A DNA stretch of 64,000 nucleotides, taken from assembly GCA_947044405.1 (NCBI GenBank), contig CAMRHE010000354.1:1954870-2018869 (forward strand), in the 5' to 3' direction. Each line of letters opens with the position of its first letter. Position 1 is the stretch's first letter. This DNA is from Leptodactylus fallax (lineage: Eukaryota; Chordata; Amphibia; Anura; Leptodactylidae). The notes under the pieces are model-generated. The model was given only the letters and a program-made list of their open reading frames with translations. It searched no databases and had not been told where the DNA came from. Positions 22,164 through 34,057 of the stretch are shown piece after piece. The translations under genes and the position numbers were made by a program.

Positions 22164-22957
22164 CAGTGGTTCCCAAACTTGGGGATCACGATCTCCAGGG
22201 AATGTCGTGAAGAGATCTCTGGAGTGTTGCAGCTGTTCACTGTTCAAAATAAAGGGGCATTGCCTTCCAGAATCTCCTCTGTTCATTAAGGATGAACGCC
22301 CACGCATGGCTGTGAGCGCCATCCTTACTTTAACTAGCTAATTGGTATTACAGCTGCCCCAATGGGTGAGGGGTAAGGAGGGATTAAGACTATGGAGCAG
22401 AAAAGTAATGAATCCAGCTCACTGCTTGCTCTCTGGACATGTGTGAAGGCACTGAGGGGGCCATTGTCATGTGTAAGGTCACTGGGGTGGTCTTTGTACC
22501 GTATGTGGGCCCTGAGAGGGTCCTTATACCATGTGTGTTGATGTTGAGGGATCTATTATACTGTGTGTTTGAGTACTGAAGTAGTCATTATACTATTGTG
22601 GGGGCACTGAGGTGGGCATTATACCATGTGTAGAGGCACTGAGGGGGCCCAGTATACAGTGTGGGGGGATATGAGGGGGTCCTTTTATGATGTGGCTGCA
22701 GCGTCCTGATTGAAGGAGATGCTATACAGTGAGGGGCCCAACAGGACATTTATACTATGTGGGGATGAGAACTGAGGGGGCATTATACTGTTTGGGAATG
22801 TAGTAGGGGGCATTATACTGTGGGGGGGGGGGGGCATAAAGAAGACAGCACAGGTATACAGGTGTTTTTCGAATGTGGCTAAGTACCCTAGAGGGAGGGA
22901 ACAAAACAATTCTTGCCTAAAAGTGGGTCCTGCTGTCAGAAAGTTTGGGAACCACTG
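22164..22957. mobile_element. non-autonomous hAT element with internal degenerate array
   Basis: The 794-bp unit has inverted ends cagtggttcccaaactt and aagtttgggaaccactg, exact over 17 bases. The flanks ctctaaag (22156-22163) and ctataaag (22958-22965) are an 8-bp target duplication with one mismatch. From about 22440 the interior is a degenerate array of units like gggggcattatactgtg, including a G-run near 22821-22833. No transposase. Confidence 0.85.
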
Positions 22958-23939
22958 CTATAAAGCCGCAGTATCCTCCGCCCTCCTCCTCTTCTACATC
23001 TGCCTTGCTGTTCTTCTTATTTTTCTCAGTTCTGACCTCTCTCGGATTCACGTTTGTTTCATGACTGCTGAACATCATGCAGGCGTATCGCAGTGATCTA
23101 CTCCCTTGTTTTGCTCCCCTTTTTGACGTGTGTACTGTTCTGCAGAAGTTTCAGCCGGCACCTATCCTCTGTCCTCACTTAATGCCTTCTCCTTGTATTA
23201 TTCCATTATTTTTTTTTTTTTTCCGCCTTGAGTTACTCTCGGCGCACCTCTCTGTCATCTGTCATGTTTCTTCCCCGGTCTTTTCTCATTTGTCTACATT
23301 CTGTCTTGTTCCTTTCACTATAATCCCATCACTGTCTTGTCATCACGCTCATGATTTTTCATGTATCCGCTCTCTTATTCCCTTATGTTAGGCATAGATG
23401 CTTTTTTGACTGATACAATTGAAAATTTCGAGGCTCATCTTTCAGGACGTGCTGATCATTTAGCCAGTGCGACCAATTCCAAATATACATCTATGTATAG
23501 TAACAGGTCATAGTGCTCCTTATAAGTAAGAGTTAATATTTGCCCCATCAGCTGGTATTGGTGAGCGGCCCTTTCGCTGAACCCATCCATTGACAAGATT
23601 CAACCAAGGCGGCGATAATTTTTGGTAAAAATTTAATATTTTGCTTATGTAAAAGCCACTTGTTGATTTTCTGACGTATATATTCAATAGTCTACACATC
23701 TATATGGCCGTATTACAGTCCCAAGCTGTAATCGGGAGGCTATGACAATTTATGGGGCCCTCTTGTACCCCTGTATTCCTCTGATTTCATTTCAGAATCT
23801 AACAGAAAAGAAATTTAGCCATTTCCTCTTTGGATTATTCTCCGTAATACTTAATAGTAAGATGGCACCATGACTCCTTTGTATGAAGCCCTAGGACCAA
23901 ATAATTCAACCGCTTCATGTAACATATCTGACATTTCCT

Positions 23940-24300
23940 TATTCAACCCTCAGTAGGCCGGGGCCCCACGTTGTGAAAACACCACAATTTGGCCATGGAA
24001 GAACATTGTGGCAAAAACTACAGACTTTTATAGTACCTGCAAAGTGGATGGGATTCTGGCTAATCCCATCCATATATTGCAGAAAAGTATCTGCAGCGGA
24101 AATGCTGCGATTTCAAAAACCCTCGTGTTTTTGTAAATCGCAGCATGTGACTTATACCTACAGAAATGCTGGCGTTTTCCGTATAGGTATAATAGGGGCA
24201 GAAAGACCGCAGAGGAAACAAATGCAATGTATTTCTGCAGCAGTATTTTGCAAAGCTTTTTGTCTGCGGCTTGGTACATGGGGCCTTAGCCTTAAGTAGG
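23940..24300. mobile_element. non-autonomous repeat ('ggggccccacgt' ends)
   Basis: Left end aggccggggccccacgt and right end acatggggccttagcctt are imperfect inverted repeats. The interior includes aatgctgcgatttcaaaaac and a roughly complementary tttttgtaaatcgcagcat. A related copy is nested at 48868-49156. Non-coding. Confidence 0.5.
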
Positions 24301-24489
24301 AAACTGAGAAGGATTTGGTGAAAGGTTTCATGCACATGACTGTGGTTACATTTTGGATGTGGCCATAATAGAGATACAACAAGAGTGGTCACGGATTGTT
24401 TAAAACTAGATTTTTTGAGTCAATATTCAGGGTGAGGCCTGGTCGGAGCGAGTGCACCACCAATCTGATATTGACAACCTCTCCTATTG

Positions 24490-24826
24490 AACTCACTGGG
24501 GAAAATTTATCCTGCCTTATACGCCAGTTTTCTATGACATGATAAAGTCGCAATTTTTTGCACAAAAATTTACAACTTTTACTTCTGAAACGGGATGTGG
24601 CATGGACGGCCACTGGCCCCATCAGATTCATGATCACGTACACCAGTTTACAAGCATAATATGTTGTCTGAAATGTACATTAGCTAGGAGATGGCATAAA
24701 TTTCAGTGCAGGTGCCGGACGATGCGCCATATTTATGAAATGGCATGTGCTTCGTTATACATGGGGCAGCGCAGGGATGATCAAGACTAGTGTACTAAAT
24801 GCCAGTCTTGATAAATCCTCCCCTAT
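24490..24826. mobile_element. non-autonomous repeat ('gataaatcctcccc' ends)
   Basis: ggggaaaatttatcctgcc at the left and gccagtcttgataaatcctc followed by ccc at the right are imperfect inverted ends. No coding frame of interest. Confidence 0.45.
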
Positions 24827-25465
24827 ATGAGGTATTAGAAAGCGTTGCTTCTAGTAGAGAATATTTTCATACCCATGGTGCCCATTGGGGCCTCTACAGC
24901 TCTGTACTATGGAGTCCTACAGGCTTTGTGGACATGGCCATATGAGCAAGCCGAAAGGGAACCTCTAAGTCATACGTTTCAGTGCATTGGAAGCCAGGTA
25001 CCCTACTCTGTATTTGTGGAACAGGCAGTATCTACTTAGTCCTGTTGACCTTACTGGAAAAGATTGGCCACTTATACACGCCCTACAACCTCCATGTTCC
25101 AGGACCTGTAAATTGCTGAATTTTCCTGACTGTAGAAATCAGTGAACTATTGTGAAAAAATAAACTGAGGAAAAGTTTTTGTCAGAACTTCTGAAGCTCA
25201 GAATATGATATTTTGACTTAAAATATGGTGGTGAACACTGATATTACAGTAGTCCCGTAATACAATAGAATAGCACAATTCATGTGACAGTAATTACAAT
25301 TGTAGCGTGCGCCAATGTCGATTATGACAGCCACTTACCAAGTACTTGCAATAAGAGGCAGTAAAACGAAGCAATTGTATATAATACAATGTAGTACAGA
25401 TTAAACAGAATACAGGGATAATAGTACCGCATGTACGCCACAATACACTCAGAATGTGAGGAGTA

Positions 25466-27031
25466 CAGTCATGGCCAAAAGTTTTGAGAATGACACAAAT
25501 ATTCTATTTTCACATGATCTGCTGCCCTCTGGTTTTTATGTGTGTTTGTCAGATGTTTTTATCACATACAGAAATAGAATTGCATTCATATTATGAGTAA
25601 CAGAAGCTTATATTGACAGTTAGAATGAGTTAATGCAGCAAGTCAATATTTGCAGTGTTGACCCTTCTTCTTCAGGACCTCTGCAATTCTCCCTGGCATG
25701 CTCTCAATCAACTTCTGGACCAAATCCTGACTGATAGCAGTCCATTCTTGCAGAATCAATGCTTTAATTTTGTCTGAATTTGTTGGTTTTTGTTTGTCCA
25801 CCCGTCTCTTGATGATTGACCACAAGTTCTCAATGGGATTAAGATCTGGGGAGTTTCCAGGCCATGGACCCAAAATCTCTATGTTTTGTTCCCTGAGCCA
25901 TTTAGTTATCACCTTTGCTTTATGGCAAGGTGCTCCATCATGCTGGAAAAGGCATTGTTGAGCGCCAAACTGCTCTTGGACGGTTGGGAGAAGTTGCTCT
26001 TGGAGGACATTCTGGTACCATTCTTTATTCATGGCTGTGTTTTAGGCAAGACTGTGAGAGAGCCGATTCCCTTGGCTGAGAAGCAACCCCACACATGAAT
26101 GGTTTCAGGATGCTTTACCGTTGGCATGAGACAAGACTGGTGGTAGCGCTCACCTCTTCTTCTCCGAATAAGCTGTTTTCCAGATGTTCCAAACAATCGA
26201 AAAGGGGATTCATCAGAGAAAATGACTTTACCCCAGTCCTCAGCAGTCCACTCCCTGTACCTTTTGCAGAATATCAGTCTGTCCCTGATGTTTTTTCTGG
26301 AGAGAAGTGGCTTCTTTGCTGCCCTCCTTGAGACCAGGCCTTGCTCCAAGAGTCTCCGCCTCACAGTGCGTGCAGATGCACTCACACCTGCCTGCTGCCA
26401 TTCCTCAGCAAGCTCTGCACTGCTGGTAGCCCGATCCCGCAGCTGAAACACTTTTAAGAGACGGTCCTGCCGCTTGCTGGTCTTTCATGGGCGCCCTGGA
26501 GCCTTTTTGGCACCAATGGAACCTCTCTCCTTGAAGTTCTTGATGATGCGATAGATTGTTGACTGAGGTGCAATCTTTCTAGCTGCAATACTCTTCCCAG
26601 TTAGGCCATTTTTGTGCAGTGCAATGATGACTGCACGTGTTTCTTTAGAGATAACCATGGTTAACAGAAGAGAAACAATGATGGCAAGCACCAGCCTCCT
26701 TTTAAAGTGTCCAGTGGTGTCATTCTTACTTAATCATGACAGATTGATCTCCAGCCCTGTCCTCATCAACACCCACACCTGTGTTAATGGAGCAATCACT
26801 GAAACGATGTTAGGTGGTCCTTTTAAGGCAGGGCTGCAATGATGTTGAAATGTGTTTTGGGGGATAAAGTTCATTTTCTAGGCAAATATTGACTTTGCAA
26901 GTAATTGCTGTTAAGCTGATCACTCTTTATAACATTCTGGAGTATATGCAAATTGCCATTAGAAAAACTGAAGCAGTAGACTTTGTAAAAATTAATATTT
27001 GTATCATTCTCAAAACTTTTGGCCATGACTG
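25466..27031 (-). mobile_element. Tc1-type DNA transposon, complete but inactive
   Basis: Inverted ends cagtcatggccaaaagtttt (25466 on) and its reverse complement up to 27031 match over about 38 bp with one difference. TA stands at both outer flanks (25464-25465 and 27032-27033), the Tc1/mariner target. The 1566-bp length is usual for an autonomous Tc1 element. It holds one transposase gene on the minus strand, broken at two places. Confidence 0.92.
25643..26691 (-). pseudogene. Tc1 transposase, one nonsense and one frameshift
   Basis: Transposase that would cut and paste the element. Segment 1 (26691-26485) has the N-terminal DNA-binding part (ISKETRAVIIALHKNGLTGK) and ends at PGRP then TGA (26485-26487), probably an Arg CGA changed at a CpG. 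Segment 2 (same frame, to 26029) carries the rest of the binding domain and VIFSDESPF with the first catalytic Asp. It ends in a premature stop because one A seems lost from an A-run near 26045. Segment 3 (26032-25643) carries FQHDGAPCH (second Asp) and SPDLNPIENLW (third acidic residue, Glu). The D-to-E spacing is about 35. All catalytic residues remain, so decay is recent or light. The likely start is the Met of MVISKE, inside segment 1. Confidence 0.9.
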
Positions 27032-27033
27032 TA

Positions 27034-28862
27034 TGTCCCTGTAATTCACCCCCGGTGATACCAGTAAGTAGTCTACTTCTACAGGACTGGTGTCACAGCC
27101 TGCGCCCCCTTCAGTGGTTACCAGGCATAGCGCCATACATTTTGTAGTGGTCAGGCCTGGTATTGCAGCTCACTGTTAGTCAGTCCCATTCAAGTGAAGG
27201 AAACTAATCTTCACTATCAGACGCAGCCAGTACAATAAGTAAAAAGGCTTATAATAGGGGTCCTAGGAGATTGACCCTTACTGATCTGAAATTAGTGGCC
27301 TATCTAGGGTTGTGCCATTATGGACACATCTCCTATCCACAGGACAGGGAATTAGTGTCCAGTCATTGGGACCCCGGATGCCAGGTCCCCCAGTGATCAG
27401 GAGGATGGGGACTGAGAGTCCCCCTAAGGCCTTCTTGTGAATGGACCTTGTGGGCCTTATTTAGAGGACCATTCATGTTCCATGACATCGGTAGTATTTT
27501 ATATATGAATTCAGTGCACTGTCAGGTTTGTAGCCGTATATAATACCGCCGATCTCCGAGGACATCGGAGGTCTACTTTAAACTGAATACATTATGGTTT
27601 GGGGGGTTTGAGCTGGTATCTTGCCCTTGAAGAGAGTTCCCTTATGGATTGGCCCCCGAGGGCCATGAAACGCGTAGGGACATCCAGGGAAAGACCATTG
27701 AGAAACAGTTCTGTGGCAGAGTTTTTTGAGGGGCCAGCCTGAATAGGGGCACATCAGAGACTGGCACATGTTACGGATGGACCTCTGCCCTCAGTGATTC
27801 CTTTGCTGTGACCTACCTGTGGGTAAGACCGAACCACTTGTTATCCATGTGGTGACTTGATATTCATATGTCTATTCATGTGCCCTCTGTGATTTGGGAT
27901 CTTTATGGGCTATTATATGTTCATTTTAACTTTTGGTCTGTTTTTAGCCAATTGTTAGTAAAAGTTAAGTTTTATATTTGCCTCACTGCTGGTATTTATA
28001 GTATAAGCTGTATATTTCGTAGAGGTTGGAGTGGACAATCCCTTAAAGTTTGTGCATTTTTCATATGATCCGACAACAACCACATTTGTAAGGCAGATTT
28101 GTTCCTACGACGCACATTTCCGGAAGAAAAGACACTGCGATAAAGCATTTTAATATCTGCTCCAGTAAATGACAAAACGGTACATGCTGCCAATCTCCAT
28201 AATGGCCGCCCTGTCCTTCCTTTATATTCTCCTATTATTTCCTTACTGATTGTTCCCCTCGGGCCGGCTCAAGGCTCTCCGGCGATGTGGGTGACATTAT
28301 GTTGCATGACGCTCACCGCCAGGAACCGCTAATCAACATTTTACCATAATGCTAAGAGGAAAACTATGTAGATGTTCCTGGAGGGAAGAAGGAAAAAAAA
28401 TCAGTCTAAAAGGTGAAAGGATGCAATTTCAGGCAGGAGCCTTTAATGCTTTTTGTAAGTGGTCACGTCTGTGCTGGACCTGGGAGGAAGAAGACAAAGC
28501 CGAAGACTTAATTAAACCATTCCTATTAGAAATGTCTTCTACGGAGAACAATTATTTCATATCTAACTAAAAGCCAGGGTGACACTGGAGTGAGTGGCCA
28601 TGGATGGAGCACGGCTGGGCTCTGTTCACACTTCTCTCAAGTTCTCTGTTTTTCTGCTGCATCATAAGAGTGGAAAAACAAAAATAATGTAGTATGGGAG
28701 ATACCATGGGAACCCAATGGATCCTATTGAGTAATAGGGTAACGCTGCACATGCTATGCAATATTTCCTGTCAAATATGATGGAATTCTGATACTTTACT
28801 TGACCCCTTATATTGACCCTATGCTTTATTTTTTATCTTGCTTTCATACTTATGATTCATTC
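27034..28862. other. intron sequence, mostly unassigned
   Basis: 27047-27310 looks like a strongly decayed relative of the TTAAAGGGG family (shared tggtattgcagctcac and cattcaagtga words). No exon was recognised in the rest. Confidence 0.35.
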
Positions 28863-29142
28863 TTAAAGGACCTGAAGATAATTGATACTGATGACCTATC
28901 CACAGGATAAGTCGTCAGTATCAGGTCAGACACCCAGACCCCATCCCGATCAGCTGTTTCAGTCACGGTAAACCATGTACTAGGTATACAGCAGGAAGCA
29001 GCATTCACCTGCAGTTCCAGGCGCCACCACTTCACTGTACAGTGCTGGATGCTGTATACCGAAACCGATAATCTGGACAGGGGCCGGGTGTTGCACACTG
29101 ACCAATCTGATACCAATGACCTATCCTGTGGATTACCTTTAA
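28863..29142. mobile_element. TTAAAGGGG foldback element, copy 2
   Basis: Inverted ends ttaaaggacctgaag and gattacctttaa, inner pairing gatgacctatccacagg against cctatcctgtgg, and the family word cccgatcagctgttt. Non-coding. Confidence 0.6.
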
Positions 29143-29268
29143 GATCCTTAACAACCCCTTTTAAATCTCACATCACACATCCTGTGTCTGAAAATAAGTA
29201 GAATATGCTTTGTGTACAAAGCCTTCATATCAGGTACTCTGTAGGAGCCCCAGCAGGAGTATAATGTC

Positions 29269-30025
29269 TTAAAGGGATTTTCCAGGATTTAAATATTGAT
29301 GACCTACCCTTAGGGATAGTTCATAGATAGAGATGAGCGAACTTTTCAGAAATTCGATTCGGCAACTTCACCAAATTTTCTGATATGATTCTATTCGATC
29401 TTAATTAATTGTGGTGAATAAGCAGCTATTTCTTGTCTGCAGAGAGTCGGGGTGGGCGGTTACAGCTAATACCCTGCTCCATAACCGATCGGGGGTTTTA
29501 ACACCTTGGATGCAGCGGTCAAACATGCCGTGGGCGCTCACGAAGGGGTTAAAGGGCTGTGACATCACAGGGCTGGCTGCTGATTGGCTGCACGCTCCTT
29601 GCCTCATGTCCTAACATGTACAGAAGCCATTCTGAACAAAATGCGATTCGTTACCACGAAGTGTGAGGAAATCCGGATTCAATGCGAATCAAATATTTTC
29701 TGAAATTTCGATCGAATTCCACTTTGTCAGGTTTGATTCGCTCATCTCTAGTCATAGATATCTGATCAGTAAGAGTTAGAAACCCAGGACTGCCAAAGAT
29801 CAGCTGACTGAAGCTGCATCAGCACTCCCGTTCATTCATCACATGGCCTGTTTGCATCTCAGTCCCATTCAAGTGAATGAATCTGAGCTGCAATACAAAG
29901 CGCAACCACTATACAGTGTATGGCAGTATGCTTGGTGACAATTGAAGAGGCTGCTTTATTCATCTGAACGCTGCAGTCTCTTCAAAGAACAGATTGGTGG
30001 GGATGCCAGGTGTCAGCCCCCCAGC
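29269..30025. mobile_element. TTAAAGGGG element, copy 3, interrupted
   Basis: Left end ttaaagggattttccaggat and interior words (gatcagctgactgaagc, cagtcccattcaagtg) place it in the family. It is split by the 8-bp-duplication element at 29328-29750, which therefore arrived later. The right end is decayed. Confidence 0.6.
29328..29750. mobile_element. 'tagagatgagcgaa' element, copy 2
   Basis: A 423-bp unit with ends tagagatgagcgaac and gattcgctcatctcta. The flanks ttcataga (29320-29327) and gtcataga (29751-29758) form an 8-bp target duplication with one mismatch. Same family as 11611-12018, with tidier ends. Non-coding. Confidence 0.8.
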
Positions 30026-30585
30026 CCCCAACTTGAATTTGTCCGGTTCACTATCTATGTGTTCCTTAATACTCAAGAACCCAGACTTTACCAAACTTCG
30101 GAGCTTGGCCACTCATTGCCTACATCTAGTAGGACAGCCTTGGCTATAGGCTCGGCAGAGAGGAGCCTGTAGTGTGGTCTATCAAAGCAAGTACTGCAGA
30201 ACTTACAGTGCTGCCTGCCAGACTCATTCAGTGTGCTGCCCCTATGTGATTCAAGGAGGTGTCCTCTTTTATTTTGTGAGTTTCATGGAAATTCCAGGTA
30301 TGTAAGCCTCTGAATTATTCCAAATAGTAAAGTTCACACCAAACCGTAACCTCAGCAGGAACACAATGAAGCCACCTTGCACCCACTGTGGTACCCCTGG
30401 AGTAATGTAGGCCAAACATTAGTGCCAACAAGATAACCAGTAAAAACTGTCCATACCATTGTGTCCTCTGCACGTAATACTGTTCCAGCACTTGGCAGTA
30501 CCCACAGTTGTGTTATTTACTTATATAGTGCCTATACAAGTGTGCCAGCAACAGTGCCCCTATTATACAACATCCTGGACCTTTA

Positions 30586-31090
30586 AAGCTTAACTAAACT
30601 TTCAGACAACTTTTGATTTTCTGGCAGTATTTGTGTCATAACTAACTAAATTTTGTAATATTTTAACAAATTTTGGATCCTTTCTGTGAAATCCTTGCTT
30701 CTGTATTGAGAGCTGTTCCTGCCTCTCACTGAATGTTACTGTGTATGGAGTACGGGTTGTGTGATATGTAGAGAAAATGAAGGTTGGAGAGGGTCACTTC
30801 AAGCAATTTTATCTCATACATTATAAAATGTACAGACTTGCTTTTTTAACTTTTTGAAGTGACCCTCCCCTACCCTTATTTTCTCTGCGTATTATACAGC
30901 CCCGTACTTCATACACAGTAACATTCAGTGAGAGGCAGGAACAGTTCTCAATACAGAAACAAGGGAAAGACTGAAAAAATGCAGGAATTCATAGAAAGGA
31001 GCCAAAATTTGTTAAAGCATATTACAAAATTTATTAATGACATAAATTCTGCCAGAAAATCAATAGTTGTCTGAAAGTTTAGTTACGCTT
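30586..31090. repeat. large foldback element, about 240-bp arms
   Basis: The left arm begins aagcttaactaaactttcag and the right arm ends with the near reverse complement ctgaaagtttagttacgctt. Pairing continues through ttgattttctggcag/ctgccagaaaatcaa and ctgcctctcactgaatgtta/taacattcagtgagaggcag to a short centre near 30835. Probably a MITE-like foldback transposon. No coding. Confidence 0.85.
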
Positions 31091-31257
31091 TGTCTACAGC
31101 GGGAAGTTCTATGAAAGCAGCCATGTAGATGGAGCTAAAACTTCCTCTGCCAGCACTGGAGAAGACTAGCAGAAAGATCCTGAAGTTTTAGATGGTGGCA
31201 CTCATGTGGCATGGAGTTAGCTAGTGGAGAGACTTATCTTCCCAACCGGGTTATGTA

Positions 31258-31622
31258 ATAGAGGACCTTTTACCAACTCCAACTCTTTGCGTCCTCCGAC
31301 AGGCGCCGTTCTACTGATTCTGGTGCTGTTGGAAATTTTTTTCTCTAGCCCCCACCATTCCCAAGCCATCATTTCTGTTAGTTTCAGACCCAATATGTTA
31401 ATTATGTTCTCTGTCAAGTGGTGGTTCCAGGCTCCAGTCAAGGGCCACCCACCTGCCACTAGAGTCTTCCTAGCATATTGGGTGCTGAAACTAACACTGA
31501 TTGCTCAGGAATGGTGGGGGCTAGAGAAAAAAATTCTAACTGTGCCAGAATCAGAGGAGCAGGTCCTATTTAAAGGATGCAAAGAAATTGAATAAATGGA
31601 GGAGGTGAAAGGTCCTCTTTAA
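31258..31622. repeat. second foldback element
   Basis: Left aatagaggaccttttacc pairs with right ggtcctctttaa. Inward, tctctagcccccaccattcc pairs with ggaatggtgggggctagaga, and tgttagtttcagacccaata with tattgggtgctgaaactaac-like sequence. Lies only about 170 bp after the previous foldback but shares no sequence with it. Confidence 0.8.
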
Positions 31623-31626
31623 GGTA

Positions 31627-31774
31627 TTAAAGGAGTTTTCTGAGATTTTAATATTGATGATCTATCCTTAGGATTGGCAGGTGACTGACACCTGGCTTCG
31701 CTGCCAACTAAATTTCCACTGATCTGATATTGATGTCCTATCCTAACGCGAAATCACCTGGAAAACCCCTTTAA
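31627..31774. mobile_element. TTAAAGGGG element, short copy 4
   Basis: 148 bp with ends ttaaaggagttttctgagat and ggaaaacccctttaa, and inner attgatgatctatcct/gatattgatgtcctatcc. An internally deleted family member. Confidence 0.65.
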
Positions 31775-32414
31775 GGCCTGAGAAATACAGACAGTCATAA
31801 GAAGGATATGTTGTACTAGCCAGGGGGGGTGATGTTTACAACCAGAGGCACGTCACATCAGATACAGAGGTGATAATAAGTCTTCAGCTGAGGCTGGCGC
31901 TATCATCCAGACACAACAGCACGCTGCCCTCTGCTTCATACATACATATCACTTTACAATCATTTATCTCCCGCCTGATATCCTATCACAGCATGAAGAA
32001 CACTGATATGTCAGCCGAGGGCCGCAGAGGAAATACACAAATAGCTGTTACCTCCAACTGTGCCGTGAAGATAACACCAGTTATGTTTAGCTTTTCATCT
32101 AATTATCTGATATTATTTTATCTAATTTTAGCAATGTTATCTATTTATGGAATAATGAGGAGCGGATATATAACTGGTGTACACAGCAGGGTCCAGTAAG
32201 GAAGGGACAACGGACGCCTTAAATGTATCCTCCTGCCTCATGGCTCCCAAATACTGGTGCCTTGTTACAGAGACAGAAGGGGGTGCTCTAGACAGAAGGC
32301 TCCCAGGCCTGTCTTTACTATATGCTTATTGAGGCTTGCCTGTGACAAGATCGCAGGTTCAAAAAAAAAAAAAAGTCTTAAAACTTTTTGTTTAACTTTT
32401 TTTTTTTTTTTTTT

Positions 32415-33397
32415 TTAAACACCTTCCCGCCGGAAGAATTTCTCAATTTTCTTTTGACTCCCCACCTTCCAAACCCCATAACTTTTTTTTTTTTTTTTTT
32501 AATATTTTTTCAATTAACAAAGCCATATGAGGACTTAATGTTTGCGGGACAAATTGTTCTTCGTAATAGTACCATTTATTATTTTGTACAATTGACTGGG
32601 AAGCTGGGAAAAAAAAAGAAAGAACGGGGTGGAATTGAAGAAAAAGTGCATTTGTGAGACTTTCTTATGGGCTTCACTTTTATGGCGTTCACTCTGCTGC
32701 CAAAATGACATATCACCTGTTTTCTATGTTTCGGTACGATTTCAGAGATACCAAATGTATATACTTTCATTTACATTTGAACCTCTTAACTAAAATCTAA
32801 AACTTTGCAAAAAAAAAAAAAAGATTTTTTCAACAAGTTGCCATATTTTGACACTCCTAACTTTTTTTATATTTCCATGTACGGGAGTCTTTGTGCGGGG
32901 CCAGGTGTACTTTTTAGTTACATCATTTTGGGGAATGTCTATTGCTTTGATCACTTTTTATTCATATTTTTATCAGAGGAAAAACAGTGAAAAAGCGGCG
33001 GTTCGGCACTTCACTATATGGGGAAAATTTGTAGACTGGGCATTTTCGGACATAGGGATACCTAATGTGTATGTGTTTATACCTTTTATATGTATTCTAG
33101 GGCATGGAGAGTGATTAGAACTTTTTTTTTTTTTTCTTACATTTATTGGACCCCCTAGCGGTCTTTAACCCCAGAGGGGTCTGATCACTAATGCAATGCA
33201 TTACAAAATATCGGCATTTGTATGACAGGCTGCATAAAGCAGTCTGTCATACAACTCAATGGCAGACAAGCCTGGAGGCCTTCAGGCTCCCGGCTGTCAT
33301 GGGAATGGGGCTCTGGCTGCACAGCCTCTGAGCACCTGCCATATTTAAATACCAGACATCCGCCATACGATTACGGCAGTTGTTGGGAAGGGGTTAA
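32415..33397 (+). mobile_element. TTAA-flanked repeat family, copy A
   Basis: TTAA at 32415-32418 is followed by acaccttcccgcc; the right end reads ttgggaagggg followed by TTAA (33394-33397). The interior is T-rich with blocks such as gtttgcgggacaaattgttc and cggtacgatttcagagatac that recur in copy B and near 45780. Frames crossing it are not conserved between copies, so it is non-coding. Polymorphic T- and A-runs occur at 32400-32416, 32484-32500 and 32809-32822. Confidence 0.65.
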
Positions 33398-34057
33398 AAA
33401 AAATATATATATAAAAAAAAAATTCTATATAAAAATTCAAATCACCCCCTATTCCCTAGATCTTAAAAAAATGAAAAAAAAAAATATCTCCATGTCCAAA
33501 AATGTCCGGTCACTTTTTTTTTTTTTTTTTTCTCTCCATTTCTCTTCTCAAAATTTGCTCTAAACAGACATTTCCCAAAATGGGTAAAAATCGAAAAAGT
33601 ACATCTGGCCCCACAAAGACTCATTGTGCATCCCCAGACATGGAAATATAAAAAAAAGTTATGGGTGTCAGAATATGGCGACTCCAAAGAAAGTTTGTTT
33701 TTTGTTTTTCTAAATTTTTTAAGGGGTTCAAAAGTAAATGTTAAAACTCTAAAATTTTGGTAACCCTGGAATCGTACCAACCGATAGAATACAGGTGACA
33801 TGACATTTTGACTGCATAGTGAACATTGTAAAAACAAAGCCTAGAGGAAAGTCTTACAAACGTTTTTCTCCAATTCCACACCGTTTTATGATTTATTTAT
33901 TTTTTTTTTTCAGCTCACCAGTACATTGTATATTAAATGGTGCCATTATAAGGTACAATTTGCCCTGCAAACATTAAGCCCTTCTATGGCTCTGACCAGA
34001 AAAATAAAATAGTTGAAAAACAAAATTGAAAGAATGCCGATGGCAGGAAGGGGTTAA
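33398..34057 (-). mobile_element. TTAA-flanked repeat family, copy B (inverted)
   Basis: On the minus strand this begins TTAAccccttcctgccatc (34057 down) and runs through tttgcagggcaaattgtacc and tggtacgattccagggttac, paralleling copy A in the opposite direction. The other terminus is missing: copy B's middle starts directly after copy A's TTAA. Together A and B make an imperfect inverted repeat of about 1.6 kb. Confidence 0.6.
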
